DNA of 64,000 nucleotides from positions 182,852 through 246,851 of the forward strand of contig NZ_LKEV01000003.1 of NCBI RefSeq assembly GCF_001412085.1, read 5' to 3'. Numbering within the stretch: position 1 is the stretch's first letter; every line of letters begins with the position of its first letter. The notes beneath the pieces are model-generated. The model did not search any database. It saw only the letters and a program-made list of their open reading frames with translations, and had not been told where the DNA came from. The position numbers and the translations under genes were made by a program. The DNA is from Corynebacterium lowii (GTDB lineage Bacteria; Actinomycetota; Actinomycetes; Mycobacteriales; Mycobacteriaceae). Below are positions 54,901-64,000 of the stretch, piece by piece.

Positions 54901-56097
54901 ATGACTAATCGCATTGTTTTGGCTTATTCCGGTGGCCTGGATACCTCCGTGGCCATTCCCTACCTCTCCAAGATGATCGAGGGCGAGGTTGTGGCCGTCT
55001 CCCTCGACCTTGGTCAGGGCGGGGAGGATATGGAATCGGTGCGGCAGCGCGCCCTGGATTGCGGCGCGGTGGAATCCATCGTGGTGGATGCCAAGGACGA
55101 GTTTGCCGAGCAATACTGTCTGCCCGCCGTCAAGGCTAATGCCCTGTATATGAAGCAGTATCCGCTGGTTTCAGCGCTGTCGCGTCCGCTTATCGTCAAG
55201 CACCTGGTGGAGGCCGCCAAGGAACACGGCGGCACGCACGTGGCCCACGGCTGCACGGGCAAGGGAAACGATCAGGTGCGCTTTGAGGTCGGGTTTATGA
55301 GCACCGATCCCAGCCTGGAGATTGTGGCTCCCGCCCGCGATTTTGCCTGGACCCGTGATAAGGCCATTGCCTTTGCCGAGGAGATCAACCTCCCCATCGA
55401 GCAGTCCGCCTCCTCGCCCTTTTCCATTGACCAGAACGTGTGGGGCCGCGCCGTGGAAACGGGCTTCCTGGAGGATCTGTGGAACCCGCCCACCAAGGAT
55501 CTTTACGCCTACACCGAGGACCCGGCCCTGGGCAATGCCCCCGATGAACTCATCATCTCCTTCAAGGGAGGTGCCCCCGTGGCTATCGACGGACGCCCGG
55601 TCACCGTCCTAGAGGCCATCGAGGAACTCAACCGCCGCGCCGGAGCACAGGGTGTGGGCCGTTTGGACATGGTGGAGGATCGCCTGGTGGGCATCAAGTC
55701 CCGCGAGGTTTACGAGGCCCCCGGCGCGATGGTGCTCATCAAGGCCCACGAGGCCTTGGAGGACGTCACCGTGGAGCGCGAGTTGGCCCGCTACAAGCGC
55801 CTGGTGGACGCTCGTTGGTCCGAGGAGGTCTACGACGGCCTGTGGTTCAGTCCGCTCAAGCGTTCCCTGGATGCCTTCATCGACTCCACTCAGGAGCACG
55901 TCACGGGTGACATTCGCCTGGTGCTGCACGCCGGTTCCATCACGGTGAATGGCCGCCGCTCCGAGCACTCGCTCTATGATTTCAACCTGGCTACTTATGA
56001 TACGGGCGATACCTTCGATCAGACCTTGGCCAAGGGATTCGTGCAGCTGCACGGGCTTTCCTCCAAGATGGCTAATACGCGGGATCGGGAGGCATAA
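54901..56097 (+). CDS. argG: Argininosuccinate synthase
   Basis: A 398-residue ATP-dependent ligase that joins citrulline and aspartate. Its PP-loop motif is [15 protein letters not shown] near residue 8, and [14 protein letters not shown] near residue 115 is another conserved block. AAAGGAG lies 9 nt before ATG 54901; an in-frame TTG at 54895 would add two residues. argH starts immediately after the stop codon. The citrulline substrate would come from ArgF, which is not in the operon. Confidence 0.97.
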   Translation: MTNRIVLAYSGGLDTSVAIPYLSKMIEGEVVAVSLDLGQGGEDMESVRQRALDCGAVESIVVDAKDEFAEQYCLPAVKANALYMKQYPLVSALSRPLIVKHLVEAAKEHGGTHVAHGCTGKGNDQVRFEVGFMSTDPSLEIVAPARDFAWTRDKAIAFAEEINLPIEQSASSPFSIDQNVWGRAVETGFLEDLWNPPTKDLYAYTEDPALGNAPDELIISFKGGAPVAIDGRPVTVLEAIEELNRRAGAQGVGRLDMVEDRLVGIKSREVYEAPGAMVLIKAHEALEDVTVERELARYKRLVDARWSEEVYDGLWFSPLKRSLDAFIDSTQEHVTGDIRLVLHAGSITVNGRRSEHSLYDFNLATYDTGDTFDQTLAKGFVQLHGLSSKMANTRDREA

Positions 56098-57519
<1,422 letters not shown>

Positions 57520-57530
57520 AGTGATTACCC

Positions 57531-57716
57531 ATGAGCCTTGATCCTCAATTACTGGATATTCTGGTGTGCCCCAAAGACAAGGGGCCATTGACCTATCTTG
57601 AGCACGAACAAATGCTGGTTAATGAGCGCCTTGGGTTGGCTTATCGCATTGACCAAGGCATACCCGTGTTGTTGATGGACGAGGCTGTGGAATGGCCGGG
57701 AGGTAAAGAAGCGTGA
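57531..57716 (+). CDS. Trm112/YcaR-family small protein
   Basis: A 61-residue protein with [12 protein letters not shown] near its start, [13 protein letters not shown] in the middle and MDEAVEW at the end. This is the Trm112-like family, whose members form small stabilising partners for methyltransferases. The first cysteine is kept, but the rest of the zinc ligands of the eukaryotic form are absent, so metal binding is doubtful. The stop overlaps the tyrS start by 4 nt. Confidence 0.88.
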   Translation: MSLDPQLLDILVCPKDKGPLTYLEHEQMLVNERLGLAYRIDQGIPVLLMDEAVEWPGGKEA

Positions 57717-58966
57717 ATATCATTGATGAACTTCAGTGGCGCGGGTTGATTAATCAATCCACGGATATTGAGGCTCTCCGGGAGGCCACCGAAGCGGGTC
57801 CCATCGCCTTGTACTGTGGCTTTGATCCCACCGGCCCCTCCCTGCATGCTGGTCACCTGGTGCCGCTGCTCATGCTGGCGCGCTTTCAGCGCGCGGGCCA
57901 TAACCCGCTGGTGCTGGCGGGCGGGGCCACCGGCATGATCGGTGACCCGCGCGATGTAGGGGAGCGCTCCATGAATGATGCCGATACGGTATCCGATTGG
58001 GCTGAGCGAATCTCCGGGCAATTACGCCGATTTGTCACCTTTGAGGGCGAGCACGCCGCGCAATTGGTGAATAATAACGAGTGGACGAAGGATATGAGCG
58101 CCATCGCCTTCCTGCGCGATGTGGGCAAGCACTTCTCGCTTAATACCATGCTGGCCCGCGATACCGTGAAGCGCCGCCTGGAAAACGATGGTATTTCCTA
58201 CACCGAGTTTTCCTACATGCTCCTTCAGGCCAATGACTATGTGCAATTGCACAATAACCACGGTGTGAATCTTCAGGTGGGCGGTGGCGATCAGTGGGGT
58301 AACCTGGTGGCCGGGGTGGACCTGGTGCGCCGCGTCACCGGCGATCAGGTGCACGCGCTCACCGTTCCGCTGGTAACGGATTCCGAGGGTAAGAAGTTCG
58401 GCAAGTCCACCGGGGGCGGCAGCCTGTGGCTCGACCCGGAGATGACCAGCCCCTACACCTGGTACCAGTACTTCATTAATGCCGCCGACGCCGACGTGAT
58501 GCGCTACCTGCGCTGGTTCACCTTCCTGAATAAGGAGGAACTGGATCGCCTGGCCGTGGAAGTAGAGGAGCGCCCCCACGCCCGCGAGGCTCAGCGCACC
58601 CTGGCCCGCGAGATGACCACCCTGGTACACGGGGAGGAGGCCACCAAGGCCGTGGAACTGGCCTCTCAGGCCCTCTTTGGCCGGGCCGATCTGGCCGAGC
58701 TTGACGAGTCCACCCTGGCCTCTGCGGTATCGGAGACCGAGGTGCTGGCCTTTGAGCCCGGCGATACCATCGTGGAGCTGCTGGTGGGCACCGGATTGGT
58801 GGATTCCCGAGGTGCTGCCCGCCGCGCCATCAAGGAGAGCGGGGTGTACGTGAATAATGCTCGTATTTCCGCCGAGGATTGGGAGCCCGCCGAAGAGGAC
58901 TTCCTTCACGGCTCGTGGCTGGTGCTGCGCCGTGGCAAGAAGAACTTTGCCGGAGTACGGCGCTAA
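57713..58966 (+). CDS. tyrS: Tyrosyl-tRNA synthetase
   Basis: A 417-residue class I synthetase. The HIGH-like motif is [14 protein letters not shown] near residue 40, the KMSKS-like loop is KFGKSTGGG near residue 226, and a C-terminal S4 RNA-binding domain ([20 protein letters not shown]) completes it. GTG 57713 overlaps the preceding stop by 4 nt. The stop TAA overlaps the galM ATG (TAATG). Regulation by a T-box or other leader is not seen. Confidence 0.97.
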   Translation: MNIIDELQWRGLINQSTDIEALREATEAGPIALYCGFDPTGPSLHAGHLVPLLMLARFQRAGHNPLVLAGGATGMIGDPRDVGERSMNDADTVSDWAERISGQLRRFVTFEGEHAAQLVNNNEWTKDMSAIAFLRDVGKHFSLNTMLARDTVKRRLENDGISYTEFSYMLLQANDYVQLHNNHGVNLQVGGGDQWGNLVAGVDLVRRVTGDQVHALTVPLVTDSEGKKFGKSTGGGSLWLDPEMTSPYTWYQYFINAADADVMRYLRWFTFLNKEELDRLAVEVEERPHAREAQRTLAREMTTLVHGEEATKAVELASQALFGRADLAELDESTLASAVSETEVLAFEPGDTIVELLVGTGLVDSRGAARRAIKESGVYVNNARISAEDWEPAEEDFLHGSWLVLRRGKKNFAGVRR

Positions 58967-59818
58967 TGAAGGAGGTCACGCTGCGTTGCGGGGGAACGCG
59001 GGCGGTGATCTCGGCCTCCGGGGCGTCGATACGCTCCTTGCACTGTGAGGGCAGGCCGCTGCTGCGCTCTTTTCCCGAGGGAGAGCACCCGCCGGAGGCC
59101 ACCAACACGGTGCTGGCCCCGTGGCCTAATCGCGTGGCCGGGGCGACCTTTTCTTATGGCGCCATCGCCTACTCCCTGGAGGTGACCGAGCCCGAGCGCG
59201 GGCATGCTCTTCACGGTTTTACCCAGGGGCGCCTCTTTTCTCTCACGGCTACCGAGCAGGTGGCGGAGCTGAGTACTCGCCTTGGCCCAGAACCCGGCTG
59301 GCCCTGGCCGCTGGAACTGCGGGTGCGCTACGAGGCGCAGCCCCAGGGCCTGCGCGCAGTGTTCGGCCTGCGCAACCTCGGTACCGAACCCGCGCCTTGC
59401 GCTCTGGGCGCGCACCCGTATCTCGATCCCCAGGGTTGGCCGCTCGATGAGTGCACCCTGTTTTTTTGAGTCCAGCGAGCGGCGTCCGCTCAGCGAACAG
59501 ATGATTCCCAGCGGAAACCTGGAGCCTTGGAACGAGCATTGCATCGCCATGCGTGGCCGGAACTTCGACGATGCCTTCTATCACCCAGCCCACAGGGCGC
59601 GGCTGCTCCACGAATCGGGAGCGGGGGTGGAACTGCGTTCCTCGATGGACTGGACACAGCTCTACACCTCCCCACAGCGCTGGCTGGCGGTGGAACCCAT
59701 GACCGCCCCGCCCGACGCCCTCAATAGTGGGGTAGACCTCACTATCCTGAAGCCAGGTGAAGTGCTGTTAGCAGAATATTCTGTGCTAAAGATAAATTAT
59801 GTATACCTTAAGGCTTAA
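58966..59818 (+). pseudogene. Aldose 1-epimerase-like gene, frameshifted at a T-run
   Basis: The product is a galactose-mutarotase (GalM)-type enzyme that interconverts alpha and beta sugar anomers. The first 168 residues include PWPNRVAGATFSYG and GHALHGFTQGRLFS, with the catalytic histidine, and GAHPYLDPQGW. A TGA at 59467-59469 then stops that frame inside a run of seven T (59461-59467). If the run had six T the protein would continue FESSERRPLSEQ to ILKPGEVLLAEYSVLK, about 283 residues. The length of 853 nt is one base over a multiple of three. Sequencing error, phase variation by slippage, or a real mutation are all possible. It overlaps the following symporter gene by 20 nt. Confidence 0.85.
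59768..59789. promoter_or_regulatory. Operator-like palindrome before the galactose symporter
   Basis: TTAGCAGAATATTCTGTGCTAA contains a perfect 12-bp palindrome CAGAATATTCTG and outer arms TTAGCA/TGCTAA. It lies 9 nt upstream of the symporter ATG and just before an AAAGAT -10-like element (59788-59793), which suggests a leaderless transcript under regulator control. The regulator is not identified. Confidence 0.55.
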
Positions 59819-61439
59819 CGCCACCTGGGTGGACTATGCCCTCGTAGCGGCCTATTTCTTTTTTGTTCTCGGGATTGGGTGGGCCGCCAAGCGCCGCGTT
59901 TCCTCTTCCATTGATTTCTTCCTTTCCGGGCGGGGTTTGCCCTCCTGGGTTACGGGTTTGGCCTTCGTGGCGGCCAACCTCGGGGCGGTGGAAATCATCG
60001 GTATGTCCGCCAATGGCGTGGAGTACGGCATGCAAACCATGCACTACTTCTGGATTGGTGCGGTACCGGCGATGGTGTTCCTGGGCATTGTGATGATGCC
60101 CTTTTATTACGGCTCCAAGGTGCGTTCCGTTCCGGAGTTCATGCGGCGCCGCTTCGGCCCCGGTGCGCACCTGGTCAACGCCCTTTCCTTTGCCATCGCG
60201 CAGCTGCTCATCGCCGGGGTGAACCTGATCCTCCTGGCTACCGTGGTGGAGGCCCTGCTGGGCTGGCCGCGTTGGGCCACCCTGCTCATCGCCGCCATCA
60301 TCGTGCTTTCCTATATCACCCTGGGCGGGCTTTCTGCGGCCATTTATAACGAGGTCTTGCAGTTCTTCGTTATCGTGGCGGGCCTGGCCCCGCTCACGGT
60401 CATCGGCCTGCGCCACGTGGGCGGCTGGGAAGGATTGAAGGAAAAGGTGGGCGATCCCAGCCACTTTTCCACCTGGCCCGGCACGGAACTTTCCGGCTTT
60501 GACCACCCCGTGTGGTCAGTGGTGGGTATCGTTTTCGGCCTGGGTTTTGTACTTTCCTTTGGTTATTGGACCACGAACTTCGTGGAGGTACAGCGTGCGA
60601 TGGCCTCGGATTCGCTCTCGGCGGCGCGCAAAACACCCATCATCGGGGCCTTTCCCAAGATGTTTATTCCCTTCCTCGTGGTGATTCCCGGCATGATTGC
60701 CGGAACCATCGTTACTCCGATTGCAGAAGGCAACGCCGCCCCCAATGAGGCCGTGCTGTATCTCATGCGCGATCTGCTGCCCAACGGCTTGCTAGGTGTG
60801 GGTATCGCGGGCCTGCTTGCAGCCTTCATGGCGGGCATGGCCGCCAATATCTCCGCCTTTAATACGGTGGTGAGTTATGACCTCTGGCAAACCTATGTGG
60901 TCAAGGACCGCGAGGATGATTATTATCTCAAGTTCGGACGCATAGCCACGGTGGTGGCCACCGCTATTGCTGTATTCACGGCTCTTTTGGCCGCGAACTT
61001 CGGCAATATCATGGACTATCTGCAAACCCTTTTCGGATTCTTTAACGCCCCGCTTTTTGCCACCTTCATTTTGGGTATGTTCTGGAAGCGCATGACCCCG
61101 CACGCGGGCTGGGCAGGCCTGGTGGCCGGTACCGCCTCCGCCATCATTTTCTGGGCTCTCTCCCTGGGGTCGGACCCGCTGGTTGCTTTGCCAGGGCAGG
61201 GCACGGCCTTCGTGGCGGCCTCGCTCGCCTTCGTGGTGGACATCGTGGTGTCCGTGGCGGTCTCGCTATTCACCACGCCTAAGCCGGACCGCGAGCTCGT
61301 GGGCTTCGTGCGCTCGGTCACCCCGCGCGAGCAGCTTTCCGACGCCGCCGAGGCCGCCCTTCCCTGGTACCGCCGCACCGTGCCCCTCGGCGTTCTTTGC
61401 CTGGTGTTGGTCACCGCGCTCAACCTCATCTTCTTCTAA
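59799..61439 (+). CDS. Sodium:solute symporter (SSS family), probably for galactose
   Basis: A 546-residue membrane protein with about 13 helices. It shows SSS features such as FFLSGRGLPSWVTGLAFVAA at the start, the A-A-N-L-G-A-V-E-I-I block, and a GLLAAFMAGMAANISAFNTV region that helps form the Na+ site. SSS proteins couple Na+ entry to uptake of sugars, amino acids or other solutes. The neighbours galT, galK and galM-like support galactose or a galactoside; that is inference. ATG 59799 overlaps the galM-like gene end and follows the palindrome at 59768-59789. Confidence 0.88.
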   Translation: MYTLRLNATWVDYALVAAYFFFVLGIGWAAKRRVSSSIDFFLSGRGLPSWVTGLAFVAANLGAVEIIGMSANGVEYGMQTMHYFWIGAVPAMVFLGIVMMPFYYGSKVRSVPEFMRRRFGPGAHLVNALSFAIAQLLIAGVNLILLATVVEALLGWPRWATLLIAAIIVLSYITLGGLSAAIYNEVLQFFVIVAGLAPLTVIGLRHVGGWEGLKEKVGDPSHFSTWPGTELSGFDHPVWSVVGIVFGLGFVLSFGYWTTNFVEVQRAMASDSLSAARKTPIIGAFPKMFIPFLVVIPGMIAGTIVTPIAEGNAAPNEAVLYLMRDLLPNGLLGVGIAGLLAAFMAGMAANISAFNTVVSYDLWQTYVVKDREDDYYLKFGRIATVVATAIAVFTALLAANFGNIMDYLQTLFGFFNAPLFATFILGMFWKRMTPHAGWAGLVAGTASAIIFWALSLGSDPLVALPGQGTAFVAASLAFVVDIVVSVAVSLFTTPKPDRELVGFVRSVTPREQLSDAAEAALPWYRRTVPLGVLCLVLVTALNLIFF

Positions 61440-61451
61440 GGAGAAAAGCAC

Positions 61452-61679
61452 ATGTCAGCCTTCGATATTCGCAATGTCATCGGCGCACTCATGGGCCTCT
61501 ACGGCCTGCTGCTCTGCGCGTGTTTCTTCCTTCTCGATCCCGGAGTGAACCCGGACGATGCCACGGCCAAGAGCGCCGCGGATAACCTGTGGACCGGCCT
61601 AGCCCTGGTGGCCGTGGCGCTGGTCTTTTTCCTATGGGCGCGCCTGAGCCCGATCCAGGTGGAGGAGCACCATGCTTGA
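61452..61679 (+). CDS. Small two-helix membrane protein beside the symporter
   Basis: A 75-residue protein with two hydrophobic segments: RNVIGALMGLYGLLLCACFF (about residues 7-28) and WTGLALVAVALVFFLWARLS (about 47-66). It lies 12 nt after the symporter and overlaps galT by 8 nt, so it is part of the gal operon. I do not recognise a named family. A small partner of the SSS transporter is a plausible role, but unproven. Confidence 0.75.
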   Translation: MSAFDIRNVIGALMGLYGLLLCACFFLLDPGVNPDDATAKSAADNLWTGLALVAVALVFFLWARLSPIQVEEHHA

Positions 61680-62763
61680 GATCACCCGCTCTACGCTTTC
61701 CGACGGCCGCGAAATCCTCTACTTCGATCTTCCCGGCACCCCGCCGCGCACGGCGGTGGACGAACGCGATCTGCCCGCCGTAAGCACGCAATCCTTTATG
61801 CGCCGCGATCCCTTAACCGGGCAGTGGTCGCTCTTTGCCGCGCACCGCCAAAACCGCACCTTCCTGCCCCCGGCGCATGAGGACCCCTTGGCGCCGACGA
61901 AGCCGGGCTCCTATCCCAGCGAGATTCCGGAGGCCGATTATCAGGTGGTGGTCTTTGAAAATCGCTTTCCCTCGTTGAGTACTCGGGGTGAGTACCTTGA
62001 GGATTCAGCCTGGGAGACCTCAGCCCACACAGCTACCGTGGAACAGCGCCCTGGGCGGGGCCGCTGCGAGGTGGTGTGCTTTACCTCGGAGGCGGAGGGT
62101 TCTTTTGCGGATCTCTCCGAGGAACGCAAGAGAATGCTCATCGAAGTATGGGCACACCGTACCCAGGAACTCTCCGCCATCGAGGGAGTGCGTGCGGTAT
62201 TCCCCTTTGAAAATCGCGGTGAGGAAATTGGAGTAACCCTTTCCCATCCCCACGGGCAGATTTATTCCTACCCCTTTGTTCCACCACGCATGGAAGCAAT
62301 TGCCGAGCAGGTACGCCAGCACCCTCATCTTTTTGACGAGGTACTGGCTGTGGAATTGCAGGCGGGGGAGCGCATTATCGAACAGACCCCAGGATTTGTG
62401 GTGTACACCCCCGCCGCGGCCAAATGGCCGCTGGAAGTCATGGTCATGCCGCGCAGGGCGGTACCGGATTTCCCCGCGCTCAACGAGCAGGAAAGGGAGG
62501 AACTAGCGGGTATCCTGCATCGCCTCTTCCCTGCGGTAGACCGCTTCTTTGAGGGAGTGGAGCGCACCCCCTATATCGCGGCCTGGAATCAGGCACCGGT
62601 GGGGCAGCCGGAATGGGGCCGCCTGCATCTTCAGCTCTTTTCCCTCATGCGTTCCCCCCACCGCATGAAATACCTGGCGGGTTCAGAATCGGGAATGGGT
62701 GCGTGGATTAATGACACCACCCCGGAGGCCATTGCGGAAAGGTTCAGGAGCATATGGAAATAA
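61672..62763 (+). CDS. galT: Galactose-1-phosphate uridylyltransferase
   Basis: A 363-residue HIT-superfamily enzyme that swaps UMP between UDP-glucose and galactose-1-phosphate in the Leloir pathway. The active-site motif HPHGQIY near residue 190 holds the nucleophilic histidine. The N-terminal segment SFMRRDPLTGQWSLFAAHR and the C-terminal WGRLHLQLFSL block are family features. It overlaps both neighbours, by 8 and 10 nt. Confidence 0.95.
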   Translation: MLEITRSTLSDGREILYFDLPGTPPRTAVDERDLPAVSTQSFMRRDPLTGQWSLFAAHRQNRTFLPPAHEDPLAPTKPGSYPSEIPEADYQVVVFENRFPSLSTRGEYLEDSAWETSAHTATVEQRPGRGRCEVVCFTSEAEGSFADLSEERKRMLIEVWAHRTQELSAIEGVRAVFPFENRGEEIGVTLSHPHGQIYSYPFVPPRMEAIAEQVRQHPHLFDEVLAVELQAGERIIEQTPGFVVYTPAAAKWPLEVMVMPRRAVPDFPALNEQEREELAGILHRLFPAVDRFFEGVERTPYIAAWNQAPVGQPEWGRLHLQLFSLMRSPHRMKYLAGSESGMGAWINDTTPEAIAERFRSIWK

Positions 62764-63878
62764 GGCAACCGCAGGAATTGGGCAACGATGCCGCCGCCCT
62801 CTACACACATGAATACGGTGCCGAACCCGCAGGTGTGTGGCTTTCCCCAGGGCGAGTGAACCTCATCGGTGACCACGTGGATTATGCCCACGGCGTATGC
62901 CTACCGCTAGCCACCACGATGTCTACCGCTGTGGCGGCCTCGCCGCGCCGCGACCGTCGGGTGCGCATGATTTCCGTGGACCCTACGGTCAAGCGGCGCG
63001 TGGGCTCGGCAGACCTCGATGATGTTTCCGCGCTCAACGACTGGCGCGGCTACATCGCCGGAACCCTCTGGGCGCTCGGCACTCAGGGCATGGACCTGGC
63101 CGTGGTATCGGACGTGCCCGTGGGCTCGGGGCTTTCTAGTTCCGCCGCCCTGGAATGTTCCGTGGCCGTGGCCGCCCGCGATCTCTTCGAGCTAGAGGCT
63201 GATCTTGCCGCCGCAGCCATGCGGGCCGAAAACGAGGTGGTGGGAGCCAATACCGGGGGCCTTGACCAGCGCGCTTGCCTTTACGCACGCCGCGATCACG
63301 CCCTCGCGCTCGACTTCCTCACCGGCAGCATGGAACACGTGCCCTGCACCTGGCCCGGGCTGCACCTGCTCATCGCCAATACCAATGCCGCGCACTCGCA
63401 CTCCACCGGAGGATACGGCTCCCGCCGGGGGCTTATCGACGCCCTCCACAGCGCCCTGAACTGCACCTTCCGGGAGGAAAACCTCGTGGAGGAGGCGGTG
63501 GCGTGGGCCGCTGGCTCTGACTATGACGCAGAAACGGTACGCCGCCGCGTGCGGCACGTATTAAGTGAGACGTCCCGGGCACAGCGGGCCATCGTTGCCT
63601 TGAAGGAGGGGGATATTGCTTTGTTGGGGTCCCTCATGGACGCCAGCCATGATTCCCTGCGTGATCACTATGAGGTAGTGACCCCGGAATTGGAGGCCGC
63701 AGTGCAGGCCGCTCGCCGCGCGGGGTCCGTGGGAGCGCGCATGACCGGGGGCGGTTTCGGCGGGAGCATCGTGGCGCTGTGCGCGGAGCCGGAGCGTGTG
63801 GCCCAGGAGATCAGGGCGGCGGTGCCTGCGGCGGATACGTATGTGGTGACGCCTCAGGGTGGTGCGAACCGGCTTTGA
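62754..63878 (+). CDS. galK: Galactokinase
   Basis: A 374-residue GHMP kinase that makes galactose-1-phosphate. Motif 1 is SPGRVNLIGDHVDYAHG near residue 31, motif 2 PVGSGLSSSAALE near residue 123, and motif 3 MTGGGFGGSIVAL near residue 330. ATG 62754 overlaps galT. It is the last gene of the cluster. galE (UDP-galactose 4-epimerase) is not seen in the window. Confidence 0.96.
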   Translation: MEIRQPQELGNDAAALYTHEYGAEPAGVWLSPGRVNLIGDHVDYAHGVCLPLATTMSTAVAASPRRDRRVRMISVDPTVKRRVGSADLDDVSALNDWRGYIAGTLWALGTQGMDLAVVSDVPVGSGLSSSAALECSVAVAARDLFELEADLAAAAMRAENEVVGANTGGLDQRACLYARRDHALALDFLTGSMEHVPCTWPGLHLLIANTNAAHSHSTGGYGSRRGLIDALHSALNCTFREENLVEEAVAWAAGSDYDAETVRRRVRHVLSETSRAQRAIVALKEGDIALLGSLMDASHDSLRDHYEVVTPELEAAVQAARRAGSVGARMTGGGFGGSIVALCAEPERVAQEIRAAVPAADTYVVTPQGGANRL

Positions 63879-63887
63879 GCTGGGTGT

Positions 63888-63916
63888 TTGTGTGGTGGTG
63901 GGGTGGTGTGTAAATT
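63888..63916 (+). promoter_or_regulatory. Promoter for the next unit, possibly an rRNA operon
   Basis: TTGTGT (63888-63893) and TAAATT (63911-63916) are 17 bp apart. Downstream sequence to the window end is non-coding. Its last bases (GAGAACTCGATAG) resemble the leader upstream of corynebacterial 16S rRNA as I remember it, but no rRNA is reached, so this is tentative. Confidence 0.4.
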
Positions 63917-64000
63917 AGTGCGAGTCGCCGCGACAAGGCCCACCCCACACAATCAGGGGTGATCGCCGTGTGGTGGTTGTGTTGTGTGAGAACTCGATAG

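Overview
The window is a gene-dense chromosomal segment from a high-GC actinobacterium, most likely a Corynebacterium. The gene order matches what I remember of Corynebacterium glutamicum: odx-like/gltX/tRNA-Gln/tRNA-Glu, ltbR<>leuCD, gpsA-ddl-thiL-ung-DAK2-recG-rsmD-coaD, polA-rpsA-ptsG-coaE-uvrB, uvrA, infC-rpmI-rplT-pheST, the arg operon and tyrS. I ran no database search, so the genus call rests on gene order, protein recognition, GTG starts and leaderless-looking promoters. I see no prophage, insertion sequence, CRISPR array or plasmid module.

Layout. 1-5 kb: the start of a Na+/H+ antiporter (minus strand, cut by the window edge), an FAH-family protein, a proline-iminopeptidase-like hydrolase, gltX, tRNA-Gln(CUG) and two identical tRNA-Glu(CUC) genes flanking a YagU-family membrane protein. 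5-9.7 kb: a secreted esterase, then LtbR divergent from leuCD, and a Nudix-phosphatase fusion. 9.8-19 kb: gpsA, ddl, a duplicated-domain DUF3515 protein, thiL, ung, a frameshifted DAK2/FakA-like gene, recG, rsmD and coaD. 19-23.5 kb (minus strand): a PopT/DUF368 lipid-carrier transporter in one overlapping operon with a polar amino-acid ABC importer, an unrecognised secreted protein and tRNA-Leu(CAA). 23.6-34 kb: polA, rpsA, ptsG (glucose PTS), coaE, a VOC protein, uvrB and two universal stress proteins. 34-37.6 kb (minus strand): a HelR-like RNA polymerase recycling ATPase broken by an in-frame UGA, a DoxX-family protein and an MBL-fold hydrolase. 37.6-47.8 kb: uvrA, a beta-lactamase-fold lipoprotein, the infC-rpmI-rplT operon, a TM2 protein, an rRNA methyltransferase and pheST. 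47.8-50 kb: an ABC-F ATPase and TetR regulator with low-GC, accessory-like composition. 50-57.5 kb: argCJBD-argR-argGH, with argF missing. 57.5-63.9 kb: a Trm112-like protein, tyrS and a galactose cluster (frameshifted galM, SSS symporter, small membrane protein, galT, galK). The window ends just after a promoter that probably serves the next unit, possibly an rRNA operon.

How the genes work together. The galactose cluster covers uptake and most of the Leloir pathway (galE is not in the window). The arg operon makes ornithine and converts citrulline to arginine, but the ornithine-to-citrulline enzyme is absent here. PtsG handles glucose entry, and UvrA and UvrB give nucleotide excision repair. 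The infC operon shows two translation or transcription control signals: an AUC start codon and a terminator-like hairpin in its leader.

The most notable observations are the AUC start of infC with its leader hairpin, the missing argF, three genes each broken by one small lesion (fakA-like, helR-like, galM), two candidate operators made of inverted repeats (ABC-F/TetR and the galactose symporter), and the two-repeat secreted protein. None of these amounts to a demonstrated new system. The ABC-F/TetR pair and the PopT/amino-acid ABC operon are the best candidates for an under-described functional unit.
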